DNA of 64,000 nucleotides from Hemicordylus capensis (GCF_027244095.1 NC_069661.1:13526001-13590000), one strand, 5' to 3'. Shown: positions 57,501 through 64,000, counted from the first letter of the stretch. Numbers and translations are program-made. The notes: generated by a model not told the origin, from the sequence alone.

Positions 57501-57730
57501 TTCCCCCCTGGTTACTTGAACAAACCAAATGATTTCTCCCTCTACCAGGGGTCATCTCTCTTGAAGAATTCCGCCAGACCTGGATACTCTTCGGGGCACA
57601 TATGAATATAGAGATGTCGGATGACAACATTGGCAACTTGGCTCGCTGCATTGATTTCAACAAAGATGGGAACATAGACTTCAACGAGTTCCTTGAGGCC
57701 TTCCGCCTTACCACACAGTCACCCTCCTGA
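34743..57730 (+). CDS. PPEF2: Protein phosphatase with EF-hands 2, 15 exons
   Basis: Ser/Thr phosphatase of the PPP family with a calmodulin-binding IQ motif and C-terminal EF-hands. In mammals PPEF2 is a photoreceptor-enriched, Ca-linked phosphatase. Exons: 34743-34870, 35502-35559, 35907-36070, 37267-37381, 38157-38203, 43347-43513, 43617-43653, 43742-43891, 46280-46471, 47372-47557, 49948-50090, 52048-52154, 53105-53274, 55106-55193, 57549-57730. All phases join and give 644 residues, counting the Ala spanning the first boundary as 1. Motifs: IQ about 3-15, GDLHG 156-160, GDFVDRG 185-191, GNHED 217-221, HGG 270-272, RSHE 399-402, EF loops 580-591 and 620-631. The linker is shorter than I recall for human PPEF2 (753 residues). 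Residues such as [16 protein letters not shown] and [11 protein letters not shown] point to PPEF2, not PPEF1. The start exon is unresolved. Confidence 0.95.
35502..35559 (+). CDS. PPEF2: PPEF2 exon 2 of those recognised
   Basis: Encodes [19 protein letters not shown]; acceptor ttctgcag, donor gtaagt. Ends one base into the Arg codon completed by the next exon. Confidence 0.92.
35560..35850. repeat. GTGCA-rich repeat shared with the 3' UTR region
   Basis: Words such as 'gtgcagttgtgcaagag', 'gtgcaaacacagttg' and 'caatttttgagtttatgcaa' have counterparts at 57950-58170. Probably a decayed MITE family. Confidence 0.45.
35907..36070 (+). CDS. PPEF2: PPEF2 exon 3, start of the phosphatase domain
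   Basis: Encodes [20 protein letters not shown] then [20 protein letters not shown], the conserved lead-in to the catalytic core. Acceptor ctcctag, donor gtaagt. Confidence 0.94.
36339..36475. mobile_element. hAT MITE
   Basis: Palindromic: 'caggggtagacaacttt' at the left, 'gttgcctatcctta' at the right, with inner 'ctacagctcccatcac' and 'gatgggagttgtag'. Target duplication not clear. Confidence 0.65.
36696..37033. mobile_element. hAT MITE, relative of 18298-18721
   Basis: Starts CAGGGACGTAGCAAGG, ends TATAGTTACGCCCCTG. The flanks gtgccctc and gcgccccc agree at 6 of 8 bases. Shorter than its relative through loss of an inner part. Confidence 0.75.
37267..37381 (+). CDS. PPEF2: PPEF2 exon 4 behind a triple NAG acceptor
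   Basis: Encodes [17 protein letters not shown] then CYSEEITVC and the first base of Gly156. The boundary reads CAG-TAG-CAG (37261-37269). The first AG would put TAG in frame, so the second (37265-37266) must be used for the full protein; the third would drop one Gln. Donor gtaagc. Confidence 0.93.
37745..37930 (+). repeat. tRNA-derived SINE (type C)
   Basis: A-box-like 'agtgttctgtagaggttaaa', B-box 'gagttcaagtcccc', body 'aattcactgggtggttctga' and 'ccttggaggaagcgcagaa', (AAAT)n tail. Confidence 0.7.
38157..38203 (+). CDS. PPEF2: PPEF2 exon 5, GDLHG motif
   Basis: Encodes [16 protein letters not shown]; Asp157 and His159 are the first metal ligands of PPP phosphatases. Acceptor ttattag, donor gtatgt. 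Confidence 0.94.
38408..38796. mobile_element. Diverged hAT MITE
   Basis: 'gcgcagcaaggttgaagtgg' at the left and 'gttatagctacactcctg' at the right match the ends of the 18298 and 36696 elements. Confidence 0.6.
40676..40699. repeat. (AG)n microsatellite
   Basis: About 12 AG units. Confidence 0.85.
40775..41010 (-). repeat. tRNA-derived SINE (type B)
   Basis: 'gtgccatcaagtcgatttcg', 'cccacagagccctgtgg' and the head at the right with 'cttgttagtcgagcatttcc' and 'tgctgcgccac'. The best preserved of the three copies. Confidence 0.7.
41489..41605. mobile_element. hAT MITE, palindromic
   Basis: Starts CAGGGCTGGGCAGATTT, ends CTTGCCCACCCGTG; inner arms 'gctgttgaactacaac' and 'gttgtagttcaacaacagc'. 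The flanks tcttaaat and ccctaaat agree at 6 of 8 bases. Confidence 0.75.
41680..42110 (-). repeat. L2/Rex1-type LINE 3' end
   Basis: Minus-strand translation gives [20 protein letters not shown], then [12 protein letters not shown] and [10 protein letters not shown], the C-terminal signature of L2-like reverse transcriptase proteins, followed by the 3' tail 'cgcctagagtctttggagga'. 5'-truncated. Confidence 0.75.
42187..42254. repeat. (ACTA)n/(AAAT)n simple repeat
   Basis: Tandem 'acta' then 'aaat' units. Confidence 0.85.
42575..43085. repeat. Unnamed DNA-repeat family D, copy
   Basis: 'agccactttgaactactctc', 'ggccaatgg'-type centre, 'tgatttgtgtgtggagtggg' and 'tcttccgatggagattcgag' recur at 51120-51945 in the same order, with partial copies at 38920, 39830 and 46550. 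Probably a non-autonomous DNA transposon. Confidence 0.5.
43347..43513 (+). CDS. PPEF2: PPEF2 exon 6, GDFVDRG and GNHED motifs
   Basis: Encodes [20 protein letters not shown] through [14 protein letters not shown]. Asp186 and Asp189 and Asn218-His219 are metal and catalytic residues of PPP enzymes. The acceptor ttttgcag follows a poly-T run; the donor is gtatgg. Confidence 0.95.
43617..43653 (+). CDS. PPEF2: PPEF2 micro-exon 7 (37 bp)
   Basis: Encodes [12 protein letters not shown] after completing the Arg codon. Acceptor acctag, donor gtaagc. Separated by only 103 and 88 bases from its neighbours. Confidence 0.93.
43742..43891 (+). CDS. PPEF2: PPEF2 exon 8, HGG motif
   Basis: Encodes [20 protein letters not shown], then [18 protein letters not shown]; His270 is a metal ligand. 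Ends in phase 0 at RRK. Confidence 0.95.
44125..44393. mobile_element. Palindromic MITE (family E)
   Basis: Left arm 'caaggatgcattgagagagc', 'agcctaacagaact'; right arm 'agttctgttaggctgctctc' and 'gcatccttg'. A second copy at 53933-54378. Confidence 0.7.
44600..44775 (+). repeat. SINE type A, partial
   Basis: 'atccctgacatctccaggta', 'gagctgctgccaggcagag', 'atgatctgactcagcagaag'. Confidence 0.6.
44808..45160 (-). repeat. CR1 LINE 3' end
   Basis: Begins at the left with the reversed terminus ('aagaacataagaacag', 'gctggatcaggcctatctag') and runs to 'ttcctggcaatcggttt', the reversed 3' coding end. 5'-truncated. Confidence 0.85.
45538..45695 (+). repeat. tRNA-Ala-headed SINE (type A)
   Basis: Clear tRNA-like head: A-box 'tagctcaggagtagggcat', 'ctttgcatgcag', B-box 'ggttcaatccc'. 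The body runs to 'gctagatggaccagtgg', where the 5S-headed SINE is inserted; the last piece of tail ('tctgacttagtagaaggcaa') resumes at about 46003. Confidence 0.8.
45696..46002 (+). repeat. 5S rRNA-headed SINE (type A2), full length
   Basis: Head 'ggtcttgtggtagcaagcat', then 'agctaagcagggtctgccct', 'ggttgcatttgaatgggaga' (5S internal promoter-like), then 'ccctcaggggatgaagcc', the body shared with type A ('gactcctgcctgcaacctt') and the tail 'gagctagatggaccaatggt'. The best copy for comparing the two heads. Confidence 0.8.
46241..46277. repeat. (TC)n tract acting as polypyrimidine tract
   Basis: About 18 TC units running directly into the acceptor AG at 46278-46279 of the next PPEF2 exon. Confidence 0.9.
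46280..46471 (+). CDS. PPEF2: PPEF2 exon 9, variable linker
   Basis: 64 codons: [13 protein letters not shown] ... [20 protein letters not shown] ... [10 protein letters not shown]. This Ser/Gln/Glu-rich linker interrupts the catalytic domain in PPEF proteins and is poorly conserved. It is about half the length I recall for mammals. Phase 0 at both ends, donor gtgagt. Confidence 0.9.
46550..46960. repeat. Family D DNA-repeat, diverged copy
   Basis: 'cacacatggctctatgcttg', 'ggggtatctgaagaacgaat' and 'atccagcgaatatgtggact' match 38920-40140 in part, in reverse order. A C run stands at 46699-46711. Confidence 0.4.
47045..47212 (+). repeat. tRNA-Ala-headed SINE (type A)
   Basis: 'atttgcatgcagaagatcct', 'gggttcaatctccagg', 'tgatgccttggagagccatt', 'ggcagcttcctatgttccta'. 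Confidence 0.75.
47372..47557 (+). CDS. PPEF2: PPEF2 exon 10, second half of the catalytic domain
   Basis: Encodes [28 protein letters not shown] and [19 protein letters not shown]; His401 of RSHE is a metal ligand. The acceptor at 47370-47371 (gccttag) gives phase 0 after exon 9; the nearby 'ttctag' would put the exon out of phase, so it was not used. Confidence 0.92.
47695..47970 (+). repeat. CR1 LINE 3' end, short
   Basis: 'gggcttagacagatttatgg', 'atggctactag', 'cagaagcaggatgcctctga' and 'ggccttgggcctgatccagc', ending 'gttctta'. Confidence 0.8.
48427..48812. mobile_element. hAT MITE with inverted core
   Basis: Starts CAGTAGCGGAATCAG, ends GATGGCTCTGCCCCTG. The flanks gattcaag (48419-48426) and gatgcaag (48813-48820) agree at 7 of 8 bases. 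The core holds the inverted words 'caggcagcatttgctgcct' and 'caggcagcaagcgctgcctg'. Confidence 0.75.
49165..49526. mobile_element. Long palindromic hAT MITE with TSD
   Basis: 362 bp, almost entirely an inverted repeat: 'cagtggcggcccgtgaatgc' ... 'ctgttcagagaag' ... centre near 49346 ... 'cttctctgaacag' ... 'ttcacgggctgccactg'. The flanks attggtgc (49157-49164) and attggtgt (49527-49534) agree at 7 of 8 bases. High CpG content. Confidence 0.85.
49732..49760. repeat. Small perfect hairpin
   Basis: ATCAGGCTATACC and GGTATAGCCTGAT, 13-bp arms with a CA loop, within the intron before PPEF2 exon 11. Probably part of an unnamed repeat. Confidence 0.7.
49948..50090 (+). CDS. PPEF2: PPEF2 exon 11, end of the catalytic domain, GC donor
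   Basis: Encodes [20 protein letters not shown], then [18 protein letters not shown] and LTMTQ. SASNYY and NRGAY are conserved in PPEF and PP5. The exon must end AAAG/gcaagt (cut after 50090) to join the next exon in phase, which makes this a GC-AG intron. Confidence 0.93.
50112..50257. mobile_element. hAT MITE
   Basis: Starts CAGGGGTTGTCAGACTTG and ends AAGTTTGAAAAACCTCTG; arms 'gttggactacaactccc' and 'gaactgtagtccaacaac'. The target duplication is weak. Confidence 0.7.
50756..50892. mobile_element. hAT MITE
   Basis: Starts CAGGGCTGGTCAGCCTGAGG and ends CTCAGGTTGGCTATCCCTG; arms 'gttgttggacgaccactccc' and 'gggagttgtagtccaacagc'. Confidence 0.7.
51120..51945. repeat. Family D DNA-repeat, longer copy
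   Basis: 'agccactttgaattaggctc', 'gtggccaatggcttcctaaa', 'tgatttgtgtgtggggtgc' and 'ctcttccagaggagattcag' follow the same order as 42575-43085, with extra sequence around 51340-51700. Confidence 0.5.
52048..52154 (+). CDS. PPEF2: PPEF2 exon 12, degenerate EF-hand
   Basis: Encodes [20 protein letters not shown] then [13 protein letters not shown]. The loop starting at Asp494 (DKTNSGLIALSD) ends in Asp and not Glu and has Ser at the fifth position, so Ca binding is probably weak. Acceptor cttttag, donor gtaagg. Confidence 0.93.
52460..52583. mobile_element. hAT MITE, palindromic, with TSD
   Basis: Starts CAGGGGTGGGCAAAC and ends GTTTGCCCACCTCTG. The flanks ttctaggg (52452-52459) and gtctaggg (52584-52591) agree at 7 of 8 bases. 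The central arms 'catcctgagccacaat' and 'attgtggctcaggatg' are perfect. Confidence 0.85.
52605..52790 (-). repeat. tRNA-Ala-headed SINE (type A)
   Basis: 'ggaagctgccttataccgag', 'attgtctacactaactcgca' (unoccupied MITE target), 'gcaggagtctctcccatccc', head 'ttctgcatgccaagcagac'. Confidence 0.75.
53105..53274 (+). CDS. PPEF2: PPEF2 exon 13
   Basis: Encodes [20 protein letters not shown], then [20 protein letters not shown] and [28 protein letters not shown] is diagnostic of PPEF2. Acceptor cctggcag, donor gtaaca. Confidence 0.94.
53340..53655. repeat. MITE-like block with inverted words
   Basis: 'cctgggtacatttctcagcc' and 'ccagctt' face 'aaagtacccagccgac' and 'aaagctgg'. It ends 'cagctctgcccctg' at 53650, like the end of the 48427 element. 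The left end was not defined. Confidence 0.5.
53933..54378. mobile_element. Palindromic MITE (family E) with a nested MITE
   Basis: Second copy of the 44125 element: 'caaggatacgttggtgcatc' and 'agagcagcctcacagaacct' against 'ggaagttctgttaggctgct' and 'ccttccttgccctg'. It is interrupted by another palindromic element at 54083-54211. Confidence 0.7.
54083..54211. mobile_element. Nested palindromic MITE
   Basis: Ends 'gttccctcttaacaggga' and 'tccctgttagagggaac' are inverted repeats; arms 'actacaactcccagcatc' and 'attatgggagttgtagt'. Confidence 0.7.
54531..54583. repeat. (ATT)n microsatellite
   Basis: About 17 ATT units. Confidence 0.9.
55106..55193 (+). CDS. PPEF2: PPEF2 exon 14, start of EF-hand 2
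   Basis: Encodes [20 protein letters not shown], then FSIIDSDHS. The Ca loop begins at Asp580. Acceptor ctttcag, donor gtaaat. Confidence 0.94.
55194..57548. other. Last PPEF2 intron
   Basis: Mostly unassigned. 55697-55752 is CA-rich. 56560-56830 is AT-rich. 57040-57190 and 57240-57420 are imperfect palindromes ('gcctactaag'/'cttagtaggc'; 'gtgtgacacaatg'/'cattgtgtcac'), probably MITEs. No extra exon is seen. Confidence 0.5.
57549..57730 (+). CDS. PPEF2: PPEF2 last exon, EF-hands 2 and 3, stop
   Basis: Completes loop 2 (GVISLEEF, Glu591), then [20 protein letters not shown] and loop 3 [18 protein letters not shown] (Asp620 to Glu631, all ligands present). It ends RLTTQSPS at TGA 57728-57730. 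Confidence 0.96.
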
Positions 57731-58380
57731 GGAAGACGGCCACCTGGAAGCGGAGTGGCAACTCGCTCTCTGGAATGCCACCCCAACTCAAAGGAGTCGC
57801 CTTTGGGGTGACCCCTAAACAAGGACTAATCTTTCAACCTAAGAACGTGCCTCTCAACCAAACGTGCCTCTCAACCAAATGAAAAGGGGAAAACAAGTCA
57901 CTGCAATACACGGTTTAGTGCTGGCCTCACCACCAATAGTAGCTGACATACTGCTCCATGTTTCATGTGTGTTTTAACAAAATGTGCACGCAGTTGGGCA
58001 AGAGGGCTCTGGTGCAAACACAAACCTGCACAAACACAGTCGCACGATGGAGGATCCTTATTTCCAACGGCCATCCATTGTGCAGCTCCACACAAGTTTA
58101 AGCATTTGCACAGGAGTGTTGTTGCACAAATACATGCACATTTTGTTTAAACACACAGCGAATGTTGCGCAGGATGTCAGCTGCTGCCATTTTCACATTT
58201 CTAATACTAAATATGAGAGGAAGCTGGAAACCCAGAGGTCCTTCTATCCCAGCACCAGCTTTTAATACTAGGAAATAAGCATAGCCTCTTTTTAAGCAAA
58301 GCTTTTAGAATTAGATTGTGAATAATGTTTCCCCTGATTTTAAAATGTTAAATAAATAAACAAACACAGGAATGTGAACC
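57731..58380 (+). other. PPEF2: PPEF2 3' untranslated region (inferred)
   Basis: Follows the stop. Two overlapping AATAAA words at 58351-58360 are the first good polyadenylation signals. A GTGCA-rich repeat related to 35560-35850 occupies 57950-58170. The true end needs transcript data. Confidence 0.55.
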
Positions 58381-58519
58381 ATGTCTCTGCTTGTAGGTTT
58401 TTAAAAATTTCTTTGTTTCCACAGCCCACGATGACAATCCAACGTGAACTGGCAAGTTTAAGTTTAAAACTCCCAAACCCAATACAGGGGCTGGGAGAAA
58501 ATAGGCATATATAAGACTG

Positions 58520-59730
58520 GACCCACAACCAGCATCCTGTTTCACATAGTGGCCTACCAGATGCCTCTGAGAAGCCCACAGGCATGAGGTGAGGGCATGC
58601 AGAGGCACACTAACCCCCAGACTTTGGGGACCCGGTTCGGTCCAGTCCGGTCCGGTCCTCCAAGATCTGGGGGGCGGGCTCCAAATGGTTGGGGGCTGGG
58701 GGCCTCCAGCAGCCACCCTACGCCCATCCTGTCAAAGCTCCGCTTTTTTAAAAACTCTTTTTAAAAAGCTCTGCTTTTTAAAAACATGGCCGAGTGGTGG
58801 CTGCAGGGAGAAGTGGAGCAGTCCTTCTCCCTTCTCTCCCCCTCCCCTGGAAGCAGTGGGGTGGGAACAAGAGCGACGCTGGGCCCATCCGTTCAGTCCA
58901 GCGTCTTTAAGCAACTGCGAGGCGTGCCTGCGCAGTTTAGAGATAGTCACAAGCCCGTGACGTCAAAGGAGGTTTCGGAGGGCCCTGCGTGCGGGGGTGG
59001 GGGCTCGCAGCTGGGTGGTCCAGGTGCCCAAATTACCTTGGTGTGCCCCTGATAGCATGCCCTCTCTCTTGCTGTTGCTCCCCTGCAACTGGTATTTAGA
59101 GGCATCTTGCCTCTGATCCTGGAGGTGGCCCACAGCCACCAGACTAGTAGCCATTTATAGACCTGTCGCCCATGAATTTGTCCAAGCCCCTTTTAAAGCT
59201 ATCCAAGCTAGTGGCCATCATCACATCCCATGGCAGAGAATTCCATTGATTTAATTATGCACTTTGTGAAAATGTACATCATTTTGTTGGACCTAAATTT
59301 CCTGGCCATCAGTTTCATGGGATGACCTGGTTCTATTGTTGTGACAGAGAAAAAATTATCTCTGTTCATGCATAATTTTATGTACCTTTATCATGTCTCC
59401 CTGTAGTTGCTCTTTTCCAAACTAAAAAGTCCCCAATCTTGTATCCTTGCTTCAAAAGGAAGGTGCTCTAGGCTCCTGATCATCTTGGTAGCCCTCTTCT
59501 GTACTTTCTCATTCTACAATGTCCTTCTTAAGATTCGATGACCAGAACTGTACCCAGTACTCCAAATATGGCTGCACCACAGATTTGTATAAAGGCATTA
59601 TAACATCAGCATTCTTATTTTTATTCCCCTTCCTAATGACCCCTAGCATGGAATTGGCCCTTTTCACAGCTGCTGCACACTGAGTCAACACTTTCAGTGA
59701 GCAGTTCATTATGACCCCCGAAGATTAGGG
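58520..59730 (-). mobile_element. CR1 LINE, split by a hAT MITE
   Basis: Reversed CR1 3' end at 58520-58599 ('cagcatcctgtttcacatag', 'gatgcctctgagaagcccac'). It continues after the MITE from 59052 ('gccctctctcttgctgttgc') into the reversed coding end to about 59730, where the minus frame reads LKVLTQCAAAVKRANSMLGV. 5'-truncated. Confidence 0.85.
58600..59051. mobile_element. hAT MITE inserted in CR1
   Basis: Starts CAGAGGCACACTAAC and ends TACCTTGGTGTGCCCCTG. The flanks agggcatg (58592-58599) and atagcatg (59052-59059) agree at 6 of 8 bases, and the CR1 sequence is continuous across them. GC-rich interior. Same terminal family as 33993-34464. Confidence 0.8.
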
Positions 59731-59988
59731 GTGTGCTTTGTGCACAAAACATGATTCGGACACCGATTTGCAGCACACCCCTTTTACACAGAGGCTTACA
59801 CATTCCCTTGAATATGGAGAGCAGGTCAATACCTGCTCCTCCAACACTCATCACGACTTCTTAATCACAGCACTCCCCCCAGCTATCATTGCATGCCAGT
59901 GGCGCTCTTCCCCAGCTGCCTCTGCATGATGCCAGCATTCACATGGCCTCCATGCATGCCTCCGAACTGTGTTTCATGCACATCCCTA
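59728..59988. repeat. Possible MITE with GGGGTGTGC ends
   Basis: 'taggggtgtgctttgtgca' at the left and 'tcatgcacatcccta' at the right are imperfect inverted repeats. Similar starts occur at 60790. Confidence 0.5.
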
Positions 59989-61155
59989 CCCAAGAGCCTT
60001 CTCCTGGTAAGTCACTGACAGCTCAGACCACATCAGTGTCTATGTGATGTTGGGGTTTTTTGCCCCAATTTGCCTCACTTTTACATAATGAACTGCCTTT
60101 GCCATTTTGTCATTCAGCCAGTTTGGAGAAATCCTTTTGGAGCTCCTCCAAATTGCAATGTAGACATAAGCCCCTGCTGCACTTTGGGTCTTACTTCATA
60201 TGCCATTTGTTTTCTGGGTGTTTTTGTGATGGGGAGACACTGGTGCTTAGTCTCAGCTCCTTTCCCCCTCAGAAACACAAAACTGTGAAATGGCTGCAGG
60301 GCTGAGGAAAGAGTTTTACATGTACCACCCCACTCGCCCCAAACTCAGAAGCAGAAGGGCTTTTATTACAGCCTGGTGGGTTTTTAATTGTAATTTTGTT
60401 TTTATTCTACATGTTTTGTTTTGTGTTACATTTTAAATTACTTTTATTGTTGCGAGCTGCCCCAAGCAGTATTTTACTGGAGGAGGAGGATATAAGTATT
60501 TTTAATAATACATAGTACTCATCCAAACACCACCTGCCCATCATTGGAAGTGGAAAAAATACACCATTTACTTCAGCAAAATAAATGTTCTATGCCTTAA
60601 AAGGGAAGGGAAGCCTTTCTCTTAAGTGTACAAGATGCCATCTTCTATTGAAGCAGACCAGAAGACCATCTAGTCCACTACTATCTCACTTGTTTTCCTT
60701 GCACAAGGAAGTGTGTCAGTGCTACCACCTGAGAGTCATTTATCAGCACCAGGGCTGCAGCTGTAGCCATGGGAAATTGGCATTTTTGCTAGGGGTGTGC
60801 AATTCGATTTGAGATCGAATCAGGGGCAATTCACAGATTTGACCTTGAATCAAATCACCTTCAAAATGAAGGGCGGTATAAAAATCGAATGAATGAATGA
60901 AATAAATAAATAGAGGGCCCGATTTGGGGTTGAAGCAGATCACCCCTGAGGAAATTCCTAAGGGAGGGACTTTGGAATGGAGTGAACAGGTGTCTATGAA
61001 ATTCACTTGGCGTTAACTGAGAGAGGCAGATAGGGATGTTTGGGGCTAGAGACAGGGTCTCTAGGTTGGTGGGTAGGTTTAACACACCAGGCATGACCGC
61101 TGTAGAGCAAGCTTGACTATCAAGTGTAAGTGCTGGTTGTATATGGGTGATTACA
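59989..61155. other. Unassigned, with a LINE-type tail
   Basis: 60380-60515 is a LINE-type 3' tail ('gcgagctgccccaagcagta'). 60855-60910 has 'gggcggtataaaaatcgaat' and (AATG)n. No exon is found. Confidence 0.4.
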
Positions 61156-61248
61156 CAGGATATATAGCCAGGTGGGATGTATTCCAGTAAGGGTGTTTAG
61201 ACTTTCAACACCCTTACTGGAATATATCCCACCTGGCTATATATCCTG
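61156..61248. repeat. Hairpin with 42-bp arms
   Basis: Arms 61156-61197 and 61207-61248 pair along their whole length, with a single G-U type position, around a 9-base loop (tagactttc). Confidence 0.85.
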
Positions 61249-61634
61249 CTTGTTGTTTCTAAACAGTCACCTTAGTAAACTGAAAGTAAAGCCTTTGTTG
61301 ATGTACTGACACAATCTTATATAAGTACCCAAGTTTGAAAGAAGTTTGAAATATAGAGTTGGTGTACAGTCTTGCCAGTTCTAAGTTTCTTACTTTGTCT
61401 CAAACCATGACATGGCTGACCCTAGATTGTAGTGACTAAGAAACCACTGAAGCTATTGTACAAGAATAAAGTTATTTTCTTTGGTTTGGAACTTTAAAAC
61501 AGTTTCAACTCTGTCTACTTCTCCCCATATGACCACTCAACCACAATACCAAAGTTAGTGTTAGAAAGCCAAATTAGGATTTAATTTGTGGCTGTGTAAT
61601 AAAGGATTTAACACCAATCAAAAAGGTCACAAAA
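61249..61634. other. Unassigned sequence
   Basis: No gene is recognised; 'aagaataaag' at 61464 resembles a polyadenylation signal, but no gene leads to it. Confidence 0.35.
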
Positions 61635-64000
61635 GGTACATTGGTACTCACCGTGAAGGTGTCTTCTGGCTGGTGTAGAAGAGGTCACCCAAGCTTGGGA
61701 TTACATCCCCCCCACATGCTCCAAAAGGCAGGAAGTAGTCATACTTGAAGATCCTTAACCCAGTGCATGTGGGCGGATCTCCTCAGTGCTTAAAACAGCT
61801 CAAGCTACGGAATGAAAACCACAGAACACAACAGAGAATATACAACAATATACAAACAATAATGCGGAGAAAGACAGAAAAACTGTCCCCCTACAACCAG
61901 ATCATCAGCTCCAGCCTAACACAACCCGGGCGGGCCTTGGGTGACCTCTTCTACACCAGCCAGAAGACACCTTCACGGTGAGTACCAATGTACCTTTCTC
62001 GGCTGGTGTAGGAGGTCACCCAAGCTTGGGACATACCACAGCACCAACCACGGGAGGGAAAATACCCAAGCTGGAGCTACTGACCTGGAAGGACCTGTTG
62101 CAGGACCCTCCGACCAAATGCTGCTCTGGCAGCTTCATGTTCATCCAACTTGTAATGCCTTGAAAATGTAAAAGGCAACGACCAAGTAGCCGCCTTGCAA
62201 ATCTCTTCATGGGACACCGGTGAAGATAACACAGTGGAAGTGGCTGCCGATGTAGTTGAGTGCGCCGTAATCTGACCAGGCACCGAAAGTTTCTGGGCTT
62301 CATACAACATCGTAATGCATGAATGAACCCATCGAGCAATAATGGCTGAAGAGACCTTGCATCCCATCTTAGAAGCCTTAAAGGCCACAAAAAGAGCATC
62401 TGACTTACGAAAAGCCTGCGTCCGGTTGCACTCCTTCTCTGCAGGGTGACGAGCATCCGGACAAAAAGAAGGTAATTAAATGACCGCCTCACGATTAAAC
62501 TGAGACTTTACCTTAGGGATAAACGAAGGATCCGGGATAAGTCTCACAGAGTCCTTAGAGAAATTACACAAATTACTCTGAACTGACAGAGCCTGCGATT
62601 CAGAAATCCTCCTGGCTGATGTTACAGCTACTAAAAAGGCCACCTTCCAGGACAGCATCTGCAATGATACAGATCAAAGTGGTTCAAATGGCGGAAACTG
62701 CAGACCCCACAACACAATATGCAAATCCCATGACGGAAAACGATGGCAGACCAGAGGAGACAACAAAGCTGCCCCCCTCAAGAACTTGCGTAGAAGAGGG
62801 TGCCACGCCTGAACAAACGCTGATGAGGAAACAACATCTGGATCAAGCACGCCGCCTGGTGTTTAAGCATGTTGGGTTTCAGACCAAGCGCAAGGCCATC
62901 CTGAAGAAAAACCTAGTAATCCCCTCGACCTGCACTTGTCCAGCTGCAGGGAGAGCTTTGCTGTCCAGCGCAGAAAACTACGCCAAGTCGATTGGTAAAT
63001 CTTGTTGGCTGAACACTTTCTAGATGCAAGGATGGTAAATCGGACCTTGACACAGCAGAACTGGATGGTCTGGCAAACTGAGTGGATGACCTACGGTCAA
63101 GTCGACGATCTCAGAAAACCAAGGCCCTCTGGGCCAAAAAGACGCAATCAATATCAGGGATGCCCGGAAACCCCGCAGCTTCCTGAGGCAACGGGAGAGC
63201 AGCGGCACTGGAGGAAATGCATTCAGCAGACACGGACGCCATGGCACCGATAGCGTATCCGTCTCTTCTGCCCCCAACATCGGGCAACGTGAGTAAAACC
63301 TCTGAATCTTGGCATTCTGAGGATATGCAAACAAGTCTATCTGGGGACATCCCAGCTGCTCTGTCAGCCACCTAAATACTTGAGGGTGCAGGCCCCATTC
63401 TGCCGGCTGGATCTCCTGCCGTCTTAGCCAATCTGCCCGAACATTGGAAATTCTGTTTACATGATGGTCCAGAATGGATATTAAGTTGTTCTGTACACAT
63501 TAAGATATTCCTTCCCTTCACCAAGGGCGTGAAGGCTCTTAGGGCCAGAAAGACAGCCCACAGCTCGAGCCAGTTTATGCTATGGAGCAACTCTTCCACC
63601 GACCAAAGCCCCTGGGCAGAACTGTTCCAACAGTGAGCCCCCCAGCCCGATAGACTGGTGTCCGTCGTGACCATCACTCTCTCGGGTTCTATGAACAGCT
63701 TGCCCTTGTCTAGGTTCCCCGGGCCGTCCAATGAATCGACTCGCGAAGAGAGGAATGTTCTTGTCACGTTTGAGGGCAATCCTGTGCTGGTAAAGGAGGA
63801 AACCCCACTGTAACTGGCGTAGATGAAAACCTCGCCCAAGGCACCGAGTCCATAGCCGCCACCATGAGACCCAACAAACTTGCTAGATTGAGAAGGCTGG
63901 CCCACAGTCTCGAAGCAATCACACGAGCCAGTGACGTTAAGACCTCCATCCGATCCTGTGGCAGAAACAGTTTGCCTACTGAGGTGTCCATTACCATGCC
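61635..64000 (-). mobile_element. DIRS-type retroelement, degraded, runs off the window
   Basis: A tyrosine-recombinase retrotransposon on the minus strand. Parts in element order: RNase H region (about 63370-63997, with VTTDTSLSGWGAH and INWLELWAVFLALR), a middle part, then tyrosine recombinase (about 62077-62490, with RWVHSCITMLYE, AHSTTSAATS and EICKAATWS). At its end, 61635-61693 and 61936-61994 are perfect 59-bp inverted copies of each other, the kind of terminal arrangement DIRS elements use. Reverse transcriptase would lie beyond the window. It is a fossil copy with several breaks. The matching terminal repeats suggest it is not very old. Confidence 0.8.

Overview
This window looks like vertebrate nuclear DNA, most probably from a squamate reptile. 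The pointers are one split vertebrate gene (PPEF2), many 5'-truncated CR1 LINEs, several tRNA- and 5S-headed SINE families, a dense set of hAT MITEs with 8-bp target duplications, non-autonomous Helitrons with hairpin plus CTRR ends, and a DIRS-type retroelement. The species cannot be fixed from sequence alone.

Host gene: PPEF2 (protein phosphatase with EF-hands 2) lies on the + strand from 34743 to the stop at 57730. Fifteen coding exons can be placed with consistent phases, giving 644 residues in order: IQ motif, PPP-family catalytic domain with every metal-binding motif, an interrupting linker, one degenerate and two canonical EF-hand loops. The exon with the true start codon is not settled: an in-frame ATG lies at 34652, and a phase-compatible ATG plus splice donor lies far upstream at 9096-9129. 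One intron starts with GC (50091). One exon sits behind a CAGTAGCAG triple acceptor (37261-37269). One acceptor uses a (TC)n microsatellite as its pyrimidine tract. No neighbouring gene is recognised on either side.

Left part (1-34700): mostly repeats. An uninterrupted 892-codon hAT transposase (5023-7701, minus) lies in an element whose terminal sequences reappear in a 1.08-kb non-autonomous relative at 23521-24598 that has a perfect 8-bp target duplication. From about 20540 to 24909 there is a cluster of Helitrons, two joined head to tail without a spacer and others facing in opposite directions. CpG-rich, promoter-like blocks lie at 9000-9140 and 12930-13360. CR1 copies are frequent; the one at 27745-28975 still carries much of its reverse transcriptase frame.

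Right part: the PPEF2 introns are full of SINEs, palindromic MITEs and CR1 fragments. Beyond the gene are a minus-strand CR1 broken by a hAT MITE (58520-59730), a 42-bp-arm hairpin (61156-61248), and the end of a degraded DIRS element (61635 to the window edge).

How the parts relate: the hAT transposase, or close kin, is the likely source for its short derivative. The CR1 LINE is the likely driver of two SINE types that carry different pol III heads (tRNA-Ala-like and 5S rRNA-like) on one shared CR1-like tail. hAT MITEs have twice entered the same GTCTACAC site of that SINE. All family calls come from reading the sequence and from memory of the families; no database search was run.
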